Below are positions 1 to 10,536 of a DNA stretch of 64,000 bases, in pieces. Each line of letters begins with the position of its first letter. Position 1 is the first letter of the stretch. A program made the translations under genes and the position numbers. Origin of the DNA: Moniliophthora roreri (Eukaryota > Basidiomycota > Agaricomycetes > Agaricales > Marasmiaceae); NCBI GenBank assembly GCA_001466705.2, contig LATX02000013.1:124001-188000 (forward strand), written 5' to 3'. The notes beneath the pieces are model-generated. The model was not told the DNA's origin and did no database searches. It saw only the letters and a program-made list of their open reading frames with translations.

Positions 1-117
1 ACATTAGAGCTTCCTGCCTATGATCGCGACGAGAGACGATACAATGTAGCCCTAGTTACATTTACATTTCTTGACAAGCTTTTCAGTTGAAAAGTACTAT
101 ATTTAATATAATATGCC

Positions 118-2534
118 TTATAAGTACAACACGGTCCATTCCAAGGTTGTGGTCGACGCTCGGTTGAGGGGCTCCCTAGGACGCTTGCGGTATTCAGCCA
201 GATACTCATCCAGAGCCTCTAGCTCAAACTCAGCTAGAAGTGTGAGAGGATTGATATCTTGACCATGAGCTTTCAGTACCTCCAGGCGCTTTACAGTGTC
301 GGGCCTGGATATATCCACGCTGTAGATCTTGATGCAGTGGCACGAGGATGTGACGTGAAAATCCCAACTGCGATAGGGCGAGTCAATACTTGTAGAAAAT
401 CAAAGCCGGGAAACTCACTTCCAAGCCGAATGTACAAAAGTAGGCTCTGTGTTATTCGGGGAATCCCAGCACCGGACATAGAACTCCAGCCAGCCTTCGG
501 CATCGACGGGAAGTTCGATAGACCAGTCTCCAAGCGTGGTAATGCTCTAAAATATTCATCCAAAGGCGCACCGGAATTGGAAAGAAAAAAAAAAAGGTCT
601 GCTCGGAGGAACCATGGCTGTATCGCTTGCACCGAATTTCATTGAACCCAGGAGAATATTCACTACTGGGAAGTTTTCTACATTCTTCCGAGCAGACTAT
701 TTTCCCGATTCCGTCGCGAGGGGAGGTTTATAAGGCTAACCTTTTCTGTGAGATTGTCAAGATCAACGTTGTACCGTACATGCCCCTAAGAATTCGGATA
801 ACGTCAAAGCCAGAAAACGAACGTAGATCGTACCCATCTGGAGACAGCTCAATACGCTCGACCCAATTACCTCCTCCGCTGTAGGCCAAACCCTTCAGGC
901 TGATCTTTCCGTCGTGTACTATGGCTTGTTTGTTCAAGGAATAGATAATAGCGCTCCTGAAACAACAATAATAAGCAAAAGGTAGTCAGGAACAGATGGT
1001 ATAGGTCACATACGAAACTGGCGTCTGCTGAATTGAAAAACCATTCGAGTACTTGGCATTCTACTCCCGATCTGAAACAATAGATAACATGAGCGTCAGG
1101 TACATCACCCAATACACAACGCCAAGACTAACCTGAGACGTGAAATAGAGATACTCTTGCCTCTGTACAGGCCCCATACTCGGTTCAGCCAGCGCATTAA
1201 CCCGATACAACTATTTGCAGCTTCTAGCCCCGATGTACCCGGTCACTACAACCCTCAACGGGTACCCATGAATCTTGGGTAGAAGTTCTTCGTTCATTTT
1301 CCAGGCCAGTAGGTCCTCTTCATTCTGTTGAACTTTACACCATGGCACCGACACGGCGTAATTGAATGCGTTATTCTTCCTGAAGACAGATAAGCACTTA
1401 GAAAAAGCCCAGTAGGAATGTAACAGTGGAAATACGCATACGCACTTGGAATACGCATACGCACTTGGAATACGTATACGCACTTGGAATACGTATCAGC
1501 CCCGCTGAATTCGAGGTGCTGGCATTCGGGTAGAATTCCACCGCAGGCGACCTTGAGGATTGTCTTGACTGGGACCCCGCGGTAAACTGCTGTGTCACTG
1601 TATGAATGAATAAGAATCTACCAGATACCTAGATCCTGATGCACCCACATTGCTCCCTCGCCTGTTTTCAAAAGTGATGTCAGATGCGTAATAGAGAGGC
1701 TGAGGTAGAATTCACCCTATGGAGCATTGATTAGTTCGTCTCCTTCTCCAGGGTACTGTTCAACCTGCTCGATATGTCGCTGCGGACCCCTAATCAGAAC
1801 AGTGCCCAGAGAATGCGATAAATGACGTTTTACGGTGCGCCGCTGCATTGCAGCATTACTGCCACTTCGACTTGCCTGCGAACCAAGGTGATGAGGTTTT
1901 CATGGAAGCGTAGAAATGTAATGACGTACGGGAACTTGGATGAATCTATCTTGACAGGATTCTTGACAAGCCCTCTAATTTCCAGCTCAAACTCGTCTTC
2001 GTTGATATCAGGAACTCCACCAATGGTTGCGAATGCCGCAAGCAAGCAGTTGGTCTCTCCTTGTTTCGCCATCGTACGGGAAGTCCAACAGATGAATCAA
2101 ATCGGGATTCTCTTTCTGAATGGTCTCCCAGTTGAAGTCGACGATACTCTTCAAACCAAGGGCCTCATAGTATTCCTTTCAACGACGTCCGATGAGGAGC
2201 GGGTGGACGTTGGGGAGTGGCACGAACTGAAATTCTGGAGATGAAGTATCAGCATCCTTTCTGATACACAGGGACTGAGGAGTGCTTGCCTGGAACCGGT
2301 GCGAACTTCTTCATGTTCAGGATTTGCCTGCCTTGCGATATTCTTCTTTGGATAGTTCTCCCACTCAACGTAACTGCTAGCGGGGGTAGCGAGGGTCAGT
2401 AAAGAACATCCAGCGCCAAGAAGCATACAAAACCCCATCCATCCTGGCCTTTCGTCGGTGAACAGGTCAAGATTGTCCAAGGCCGTTTCGTTCGGAGCTG
2501 TAGATGGGTAAAAGTGGAGTGAATAAATGGGCAT
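118..2534 (-). pseudogene. Broken sulfite oxidase-like molybdopterin oxidoreductase
   Basis: The minus strand reads as a multi-exon molybdenum-cofactor sulfite oxidase. An N-terminal part has PDINEDEFELEIRGLVKNP followed by LQCSGAP, which carries the Mo-ligating Cys. Then come YRGVPVKTILKVACGG, LPKIHGYPLRVVV plus GYIGARS, and a dimerisation domain with GLAYSGGGNWVERIEL. The C-terminus runs to a stop at 118. Several short GT-AG introns fit the family reading, for example one just after LQCSGAP. The gene is dead. There are in-frame stops at G-R-R-stop-K-E-Y (TGA), N-A-P-stop-G-E-G (TAG) and S-C-K-stop-L-Y-R (TAG), most likely at conserved Trp codons. A further TAG lies near 1075, where Gln is expected. 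There is an indel before RNH-GGVPDINED and a frameshift of about 2 nt in HAWRL near 510. The N-terminal limit (ATG at 2534) is uncertain. In fungi this enzyme oxidises sulfite or related substrates; no product is expected here. Confidence 0.85.
1431..1496. repeat. 19-bp tandem repeat spanning an exon-intron junction
   Basis: Three units of 19 bp (starting at 1431, 1450 and 1469) are followed by a partial fourth. Read on the minus strand, each unit carries the end of a sulfite oxidase exon (T-Y-S-K) plus the donor ttccaa|gtgcgta. The intron therefore has three equivalent donors 19 nt apart. Only the exon-proximal donor keeps the downstream frame. The intron ends at ttatctgtcttcag. Confidence 0.85.
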
Positions 2535-2852
2535 ACCTATTTATGTATGATTCCAATCCCAGGCCTTATTGCATGCGATCCACGATAAACCGGATGCCCA
2601 TGCCTTCTAATACAGATATATGATGCACTTGTGAGCGAGTACCTCTCACCGAGGTATTCATAATGAAAAAGTGGGTTCATACGGGAGCCTCGATATGAAC
2701 TCGGTCGCTCAATCTACACTAGAGAGCGTATGAAAGCCTCCATCTTCATGCAAGACGCCCAGCAGGTATTCACGAATTTAAAGGAAAGGGATTATTTCGG
2801 GAATGTTAGGCTCCTATGATGATCAAAAAGAAGATGCCATTGGTGTGGTGAT

Positions 2853-3717
2853 TCAAGTATTCACCGCAAGTTCCCGGAACATGAAGTCACTTCTCATCGT
2901 ATACTTTAGCCCGCTTGTTACCTCCTCCCCGCTGTGTATCAGCATCCTCTGTTGGAAGACCAGGACGCGACCAATCTTGGGTTCGACATCAAGGAAATGC
3001 TTTTTGTTTGGAGTCCAGAAACGAGTGGCGCCGCCTGCGAGCTCGTTGTTGTCGTCATTCGAACGACACGCGAGAGGTGTGGACGTGGTATTTCCGTAGA
3101 TTGTGCCTCCGCATTCATTCTCAGCATTTTCGAGGACATCGGGGAGAGGATACGGTGTCGTGTTATCGCTAAGGTAGAGATGTAGCGTGACGAATGATTT
3201 TAACGTTCCATCTTCCACAGCCAACTCGTTCAATCCGTCGCAATGAGGCTTGAAATAATGGCCAGGACCATATCTCAGGAAGCTGAGTCGAGGGTTGACA
3301 CTGAACGAACGTTAGCTTGGATGTTGACGTGTAGGGCAAATCAAGGTACCTATCGAGCTGCCATGTAGGACCCTGTTTCCTATCAGCCTTTCCAGTTATC
3401 CCTGCCCACCGTCCTTTGGGCTCGATCTGAGCCAGTTCCTCCTCCACAAACGGCTTCAATCGCTCAAAAATTTTCTTCGACACGTTTTCATCAACGACTA
3501 AAACCCTATCAGAGTTTCTGAAGTTTCGATGTACGGTCTCATGGTCCTTTTCAGTCCTGAGACCTGCTGGTTTCCAGCCCGAAGGATGAGAGGTCGCCAG
3601 ATTGATTAGCTCGTCGCATTCTGCAGGAGTAAACGCGTCGTCGATTATTTTGGCGTAAAATCCAGTATAAGAGGAAGCGAGAGATGACGATGCGAAATCG
3701 ATGAGTTTGGCGTCCAT
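2853..3717 (-). CDS. Prolyl-4-hydroxylase-like Fe(II)/2-oxoglutarate oxygenase
   Basis: Two exons (3717-3350 and 3300-2853) are joined across a 49-nt GT-AG intron and give 271 aa. The C-terminal half is a double-stranded beta-helix oxygenase domain. FLRYGPGHYFKPHCDG supplies the HxD iron ligands. The sequence QRMLIHSGEEV followed by KYTMRSDFMFR supplies the distal His and the basic residue that binds 2-oxoglutarate. The N-terminal half matches the fungal P4H-like family (TPAECDELINLA). I chose the start MDAKLIDFAS because the truncated paralog at 7843 begins at the matching Met; an in-frame Met at 3858 also exists. It lies about 700 bp from the diterpene cyclase on the opposite strand, so it could hydroxylate a terpenoid, but that is inference. 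It is intact and has a degraded paralog on the other side of the cyclase. Confidence 0.85.
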
Positions 3718-3902
3718 GGTCGGTTGAAAATGATAGATGCTGGAGGAGGATACTTTGAGAACATCTGGGATATTCGAGTCATATTGAGCAATGAGGAGTC
3801 GAGGACGGGCGTCACGATGTAGGTAATGGGCGCTCTGCCAGCGGTATGATGTCTGCACTTCCGAAGAGTAGTACGGCTACCCGGAGTAGTCCAAGTCACG
3901 TA

Positions 3903-4067
3903 TAGTATAACTTCTCTTAACCCATTCCCTATAAACCCATAACTTCTTATAAACCATAGATTTTTTGCCAAAATTCCACCTGGTTTGGCAGGGAAAACCC
4001 CATAACCTTTAATAGCCCATAGTTTTGAGCATGAACCAACTGCTATGGGTTATAAGAGGTTAGACTG
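3903..4067. mobile_element. Small Tc1/mariner (pogo-like) MITE, 165 bp
   Basis: Imperfect terminal inverted repeats (TAGTATAACTT at the left end; the complement of the right end reads CAGTCTAACCTC) are flanked by TA at 3901-3902 and 4068-4069. The interior is rich in ttataaccc-type motifs. There is no coding capacity. It sits between the oxygenase and the cyclase, in the shared upstream region. Confidence 0.6.
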
Positions 4068-4418
4068 TATTGGACAACAAGACGATGACGGCGGCGGCTA
4101 CTACGGGACAGCAGGAATGACTGTAGGAATGAAGAGAGGAATGATGTCTGGTTGATGATCAAGTTGATGTTGAGGGATGAGTCATGCGACGCTGGCAAAC
4201 GGTCTATGGGGGACTCGAAGAGAGGGAAGATGCTGAGGGTGCTGGGAGAGGAGCAGGAGAAGGGTACAGCGAGGTGCTGGCAGCCAAACTCCCGGCGATA
4301 GCTGTCTTGTCAGACACCATGTTCGACACATCGTGGCGTCTATTCGGTTGGGAACCAAAGGTTGACCAAAAGCAAGCCAGCAAATCTGGAATGTGCACCG
4401 TAGTCCCCTTTCCCAGAC

Positions 4419-6291
4419 ATGGCTTTGTACAAGAGTGCCAACGCTCTGTTGAAACGCCTGACCGCTACTCACCATACTTCTCCTTACGGTGTTGGATCTT
4501 CCGGCGTCAGTATCTATGACACTGCTTGGGTATCCATTGTATCCCGGAACGTTGAACAAACTGGTACCAGAGCCTGGGTTTTCCCGAAATCATTCGAATA
4601 CATCTGCAGTTCGCAGGCGGAGGACGGGGGATGGCATGGAGATGGTTCCCTCATCGATAGTATTATGAACACCCTCGCTTCCCTTTTATCTCTTAAACTG
4701 CACGAAAAAGATGGATGGCAGCTCCCTGACCTTTCCGATAAGGTTGAAAGGGCAAGACTATTCCTCGACAACGTTTTGCAGAAGTGGGACGTCCCATCCA
4801 CCGAGCGCATAGCATTCGAGCTTATTGTTCCCCGAATTCTGCAGTTCTTGGAAGAGGAAGGCATCTCTTTTGAGTTCCCACATCGAGCAGCGTTGGAGAA
4901 CCTACGAGACCAAAAACTCAAATTGCTGGATTTGGATCTGGTGTATCGGGGTCAAACACCAGTTCTTTACACACTCGAGGCATTCGTTGGGGTTTTGGAT
5001 TTCGATAGACTGCGAACTCTTAAGGTCAACGGATCTTTCTTAACATCACCAGCATCCACGGCTGCCTATCTCACCTACTGTTCGGTTTGGGATGAGGAAG
5101 CAGAAGACTATCTTCGCCAAGCTCTTCGCCGCTGCAGTGCATACGGTGAAGGTGCTGTGTGCACGGTATGGCCAACTACTTTGTTTGAGTTTTCATGGGT
5201 AAGTCTAGCATACTCCGTATAAACAAATGCTCATCGTTTGCGTTTCGTACTTCAGACAATCTGTAATCTGATGGAGAGCGGCTTCGAACGAGAGAAGCTT
5301 GATGAATCGTGTCTGAATCGAGTGGGACAGGTCTTGCATTCTGCACTTGTCGCGGGTAATGGTTTAGTTGGTTGGGACGGTGAGTATTCACATTCGGTTG
5401 TCTGGAATCCGGTTGTGAACGTTCTCAGCATTGAAGTCGAATCCCGACGCTGACGATACAGGAAAAGCAACTGCGGCCCTTCAGTACATCGGCAAGCCAT
5501 ATCCGATAGACTCTCTGCTCGAGACTTTCGAGCGCACCGACTACTTTGCGTGCCACCAATTTGAGCGTAACCCCAGTCTGAGTAGCAATTGCAATATACT
5601 CCTCACACTCCTGGCCTTTCCGCGTCCTGGCTCGTACCTTCCTCAGATTCTTAAAATCCTCAAGTTTGTCGCGGGTGCTTATTCGGAGGCACTGCATGTT
5701 GAAGATGTGCGGGACAAATGGGTGCGTACTTCGTTGTGTCGCACACGGTCTTTCGTTACTAGAAGGTCCGCTTCTATCTAGCACACTTCACCATGGTACG
5801 TTGCCATGCTCGCAACACAAGGTTTTGTGCGCTTTGTCCACCTTTACGGCAAAGACTATTTTGCGGCCCTTGATGTCCCCAAAGAACTCACTACATCCAC
5901 CATACCGGGGATCTTATTCCGATTCCTCACCGAGATCCTTCAATGTCAGAATGGCGACGGTTCGTGGGGCTTGAACCATAACATCGAAGAAACAGCCTAC
6001 TGCGTCATCGCATTGGCTCACCTTACCTCACTTCCTTACGACGTCAGGATTCGAGAGAAGGTGGCTGCCGTCATTGGTATCGCTCGCGAATACCTCAAAG
6101 TGAATGCTGAGGACAGCAAGCTCATAAAATCACACTCGCAGATTTGGACGGGCAAGGTCACCTATGGAGTCGAGTTTGTTTGTGAGGCGTATGTGATATC
6201 TGCCCTCCATATCCATATACATGTTGGGCCTTCCGATTCGTTGGTATCCAATGAACTTGCGGAGCACTTTAGAAAGGCTACTCTCTTGTAG
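4419..6291 (+). CDS. Stand-alone class II diterpene cyclase (CPS-type)
   Basis: Four exons (4419-5198, 5256-5379, 5429-5721, 5782-6291) give a continuous 568-aa frame. All introns are GT-AG and 49-60 nt long. Near residue 30 is SGVSIYDTAWVSIV, the conserved N-terminal signature of copalyl diphosphate synthase-like enzymes. QW-type repeats appear (QAEDGGWHGD early, QCQNGDGSWGL late). NPDADDTGKA, at the exon 2/3 junction, carries the catalytic DxDD acid motif, and DKWHTSPWY follows it. These enzymes protonate GGPP, or sometimes shorter prenyl diphosphates, to bicyclic diphosphates. The protein stops after the beta-gamma class II part. No class I alpha domain (DDxxD/NSE) follows, unlike the usual fungal bifunctional CPS/KS of about 950 aa. 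Its product would therefore need a separate class I synthase. The ATG at 4419 directly precedes the conserved N-terminus. Confidence 0.9.
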
Positions 6292-7350
6292 ACTCTCCCG
6301 TGTGTTTTCGTTCAGACCAGGATGATAAGAGGCTGTTTTAATTTTTTTTATTTAAATTGTTTATGTAGGTCATTCGAATTCTATATTGAAACCATGCTTT
6401 TTCAGTGTACCTCTGCACCCCAATCGCCATATCTAATAAGCCGTACAACTTGAGATGCTTGTCACTCGTCGCCGATGAGTACTTGAGTGTCTGCCCGATG
6501 CAGTCACCGATTTTCGCGTCAACGTATACTAGTGCTAGTGGGGTTCAGCGCTCAGCGCAGGCTTGAAGAGGGTGTTAGTTGGTGGTGTATCAGCCCGCAA
6601 TGGGTTTAGGTTACTCCTTCTGGAGTGTCAGCTCGGCAAATGATGGCGACACTAGGAGCCGTTCGAGAAGGGAAAGAATCACAAGGCTTCTATCCGTAGA
6701 GAACAATCTCCACCGCCAACAAAAATGCACTTGAAGGTGCACATGCCCAATGAAAATTTATCAGACCTTGTTCGATTGTTATTCGACGTTATCTGACAAC
6801 ACCCAACCTTGTATGATAGCGTCCTTATGAGTCGGAGAATAATAGGAACGATACGACACGACATTTTCTGCGCAGAGTATTTAGTAAAATGGTAATAATG
6901 CTCTAAAGTCGACTCACGAGAGGCTCGGCGCCGTCGTCTGGGTCTTCTCTGAGGCACCTGACGCATCTGACGCATCAAAATACCTTTAGTTTACAAACAC
7001 AGTACGTACCCCGCCCGTACCATGTTCCGCCTCTGGCCTACGTCCAGTACTCAGTGCATCGTATCAGGTTTCAGCTTGAGATAGCGAAAGAGCGGGAGTC
7101 ACAAAATGCAACGACGATAAGACCGGGGGGAAGGGTACACTAGTGGAAGGGAGCATTAGTGGAAGGAAGCTGTAGAGATGTTGGTTAGAAAAAAAGAAGC
7201 GAACGCGGGGGAATTCAGGGCACGGGGGAATTTGAGGCGAACTGTGCACGGACCGCAAAGCACAATTTCCAGTTCTTTTCTTTTCTAGAAAGTCTCGTTT
7301 GGTTTCTCTTCAAGTTGGAGGCCCGGGGAGAAAGTCGTCAAGCGGAGTCG
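6292..7350. other. Intergenic, no gene seen
   Basis: This holds the AT-rich 3' flank of the cyclase gene and then low-complexity sequence. I find no ORF with recognisable content, no RNA gene and no terminal repeats. Confidence 0.5.
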
Positions 7351-7843
7351 TCAAACGGGGTTGATCGGATGGACATCAGGAAACGTCGGGTGCGTGTCAG
7401 ATTCTCGTGGACTTGTCTGATAGCGTCGGATAGTGTTCAGTAACATCTCGTTGGGATTGACACTACCACTGAAATCAGGGAGTCTCAACGGAATGCAAGA
7501 CAATTGCGCGCACCTGCCAAGAATCCATACGGGGCCTTCGTTCCTGTCAGGATCCCCAGTAATACCTGCCCATTGTCCGCGGGGTTCAATCCGCCTCCAC
7601 AAACCGATCGAAGATGTTCCTCGAGACGCTTTCGTCAAAGACTAGAGCCCTAGTAGAATTCCTGTAGGTATCCTACTCAGCTTTCGCTCCGGCAGGTTTC
7701 CAGCCGCCAGGGTGCAAAGCCGCTAGATTGAGCAGCTCCTCGCACTCTGCAGGAGTGAATGCGTTGTCGATGACTTTGGCGTACAATCCAGTACAGGAAG
7801 AAGCGAGAGGTGTCAAAGAGAAATCTATGACTTCGGCTTGCAT
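7351..7843 (-). pseudogene. Truncated P4H-like oxygenase paralog
   Basis: The reading from ATG 7843 closely parallels the intact oxygenase at 2853-3717 (shared TPAECEELLNLA and GGWKPAG). It meets a TAG after GAKAE, loses several codons, and then resumes in another frame with RIEPRGQWAGITGDPDRN. The intron position after WIL-GR is kept. After the second exon starts (VNP) the similarity stops, so the HxD, distal His and 2-oxoglutarate-binding residues are all missing. The same two-exon layout shows a duplication that flanks the cyclase gene. Confidence 0.8.
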
Positions 7844-7860
7844 GACTTGCTGAGTATAGA

Positions 7861-9300
7861 AGAAGCTGGAACATTAAATCTCAGAACCATTGGGTGTAAC
7901 TGATGGTTAACATCTAGGGTGATGACGGGGATACACGTGTAATGGGGCGGGAATAAAAGCTGATGGTTTCCATGTATGGAAGGTTGTCAGCACGAACTTC
8001 CATTTCTGGAAAGTCCTTTCGGCGGGCCGCCGCGACCATGCGCAGAATGACCTGATTAATGACCGGTTGTCTTTTTATTCAACGACATCCCATCTCTTTG
8101 AACTGGAACTCTAGGAATGCTTCATCTGTCAAAATTCCAATGCTCTGGCGCTTATAAAGGGTTACCATCTCAAAAACAAGTCTGACTCAAGTCAAGTGGT
8201 AATGGGACCGACTAAGACAATGAGCAGGAGATCTATAAAGAGCCTGTTCCACGAGGAAGTTACTTTTCAAACATGATGCCTCTTTGACAAAACGAAGCGC
8301 CTTTCACAACGAATTGAAAGGATGCGTGTACGGAACGGTGAGTTTGACGTATACTTACCGAATTAGTTCACTGAATATTCTTGAAATCGACTCATAGCTC
8401 CCAGATGGTTTGCACAAGGCGTTATGAATCAGGCAGAGGTCCTGGAGCCTCGTGATGCATGGAGCCCGTTTTTGATACAGTTTAAAGAACAAGTATATGA
8501 CTGACGATGACGATAACAGACTACGGGAAATTTTTGACCAGCTACGGCAACGACCCTCCGACGTACGCCTGGATGTCACCATCTCCACAATTAGAGTGGG
8601 TGAAGAGTGTTTAAAGAGAAAGAAGACGGGAGCAGACGAAACACGGCGTGCAAGAGCCAATGGGCTGATTCCTGGTCATAGTTGCGTTGACCACTTCCCA
8701 ACTCATATGCCCGTTGGGTGATGTATTCTGTTACGCTTTTCAAGTGAAATCCAGAACCAGCTATCTCGCCCTCCAAGTCTTCTAGTCTAGGAACGGGGGT
8801 CGCTGTCCTCATTGGTTACTCAGAGTCAAGTAGGTTAAGAGGAGTCCAGAGCCCCCTGACTTTAACGTTTTTAGGTCAGAAGTTTTGCCGCATTGTTCTG
8901 GATGGTTTGGATGGGTTTTTGGGTATGCTTTTACTATCTATCCCAACTGCACCACTTGATTAGTCCTCTAGCAGTTGTTGATCGTACTATGACGTAGACA
9001 TTGGAGTCGTTGCTCACATCAGTATCAACAGCTCGCCTTATACACTCCGTCCGAAGCAGTGATAGCAGGGCATTATGGATGCTCACAGTGCTGCCACTAT
9101 CTCATCATGACATCTTCTTTCCGCACACGTTTTCATCCAACCCCACTGCCGCTCTCCACTGCATACGGAATATAAATGATACCTGCCATGAAAGTCTTTA
9201 TTTACGTCCAAAAAGGTATCATTCCTTCAACGCAATTCAAAAAGAACAAGAAGGTTCTCTAGCCTCGTGTTATGACAGCAATTGCGCACTGAGTCCGTAT
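7861..9300. other. Intergenic, short unassigned ORFs only
   Basis: Small ORFs on both strands near 8355-8812 and 9001-9312 show no recognisable domain, no splice support and overlap one another. I do not call any of them. Confidence 0.4.
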
Positions 9301-9307
9301 CCATGGA

Positions 9308-9314
9308 TATAAAG
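9308..9314 (+). promoter_or_regulatory. TATA box
   Basis: A tataaag motif lies 95 bp upstream of the ATG at 9409, a normal distance for a fungal TATA promoter. Confidence 0.5.
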
Positions 9315-9408
9315 ACTCGTATCAATGCCAAATTCTCTTCATATAACATCTACATCCACAGTTAGTTCAAAACCCCTCATAATCCTTAAACAACACCACT
9401 ATTTGGCT

Positions 9409-10200
9409 ATGGCCTACACTAATCAAAATTTACCAACTGCTGCTGAACTCCCTCAAGCTGGTCGGACGCGTCGCAGTGAAGATCGGCAAGCTTTACTGCC
9501 TTCCGCTCCTCCCGTTGTGCCAGCTCCCCGAGCACAAGGTATTCTTCCTTTCCACCGGTTCACGGCCGTCTACTGACCACCTTAAAGCATCAAATAGATC
9601 CGACCCATCCACCAACACCAATTCCGCGATGCTCAGTACGAGGTCTTCCAACTCTGGGGGCAGCAATCGCTCTAGCGTTGGCGGATGGGGCAGTGGTCTA
9701 AGCCTTGGAAGTATCGCTTCTGCCTATGGCGACCACACTGGCACCAAAGGGTACGGTACTGGCAACGAATACGAACACTCCGATCGCGTCAACTCTATAC
9801 CCAACGCCTACGGCGGAAGTACTGGTACTAAAGGGTTTGGTACCGGTAACGATTATGAACGCACAAGCCCTCGATCCAGTCCCGCGGCCAGCACTCACAG
9901 CTCGCGCAGTAATCATAGCGGGAACCATCTTCACGTAGATACCAAGGCGAAAACGAAAGGACCTAAATTTGGGAATAAGCTTCTAGGTATGTGATGAGTT
10001 GTATATTTGGCAGGCAGGCGTTTAACTGTGATGATCTCAGGCACCGCCGAGGTCGTTGCTGGTAAGGTGACAAACAACAAGGACTTGGTTGAGCGTGGAC
10101 AGGAGAGGAAGGTGAATTTTTTTTTTTTTTTTTGTTTTGCATCTCTCCGTGCACATCGAGGCTTATGATCTTCCCCCAGACTGTCCCCGTCCCTGCCTAG
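9409..10200 (+). CDS. Ser/Gly/Thr-rich small protein, function unknown
   Basis: Four exons are inferred: 9409-9538, 9588-9986, 10041-10111, then a short last exon. The last exon either starts at 10180 and stops at 10200 (about 206 aa) or starts at 10201 and stops at 10269 (about 222 aa). The third intron holds a 17-T run. The middle of the protein is low complexity and carries an internal duplication (AYGDHTGTKGYGTGNEYE and AYGGSTGTKGFGTGNDYE). The end, GTAEVVAGKVTNNKDLVERGQERK, resembles the CsbD/stress-type helix motif found in small fungal proteins. That resemblance is weak and I assign no function. A TATA box precedes it. Confidence 0.6.
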
Positions 10201-10536
10201 GATGTTCTCGCTAGTCACTCCATTCACATAGGTTCATTCTTACTTCTACTTATTGTATCGTCTCGTTAGCTTGGACCGCATTCTTTCCCTTTCCCTCCCT
10301 GTTTCTCTATAGTAATCTGCAGACACTCCTCTACACTATGCTTCTGCCTCTGTGTACTAGTACTCGGTGTTCATGTAGCCCTGTTATCGTATTATTTTAT
10401 CACAACGGTCAACTGAGGCAAGACGTGGCTTTGCCGCGCCAAAGTTTTTACATTGCCAACCGGCAGATACGCAGTACAGTATGTACAAGTAGAGAGTCAA
10501 TCTCAAAATACACGAGAGGGTCAACCCTTTCAAGTA

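Noticed and set aside
5722..5821. Frameshift in the cyclase gene between exon 3 and exon 4
   Set aside because: An acceptor at 5780-5781 (tctatctag) restores the frame and the conserved DKWHTSPWY, so the gene is intact.
8355..8812. Possible small gene on the minus strand
   Set aside because: Two overlapping ORFs in different frames with no joining splice sites or domain.
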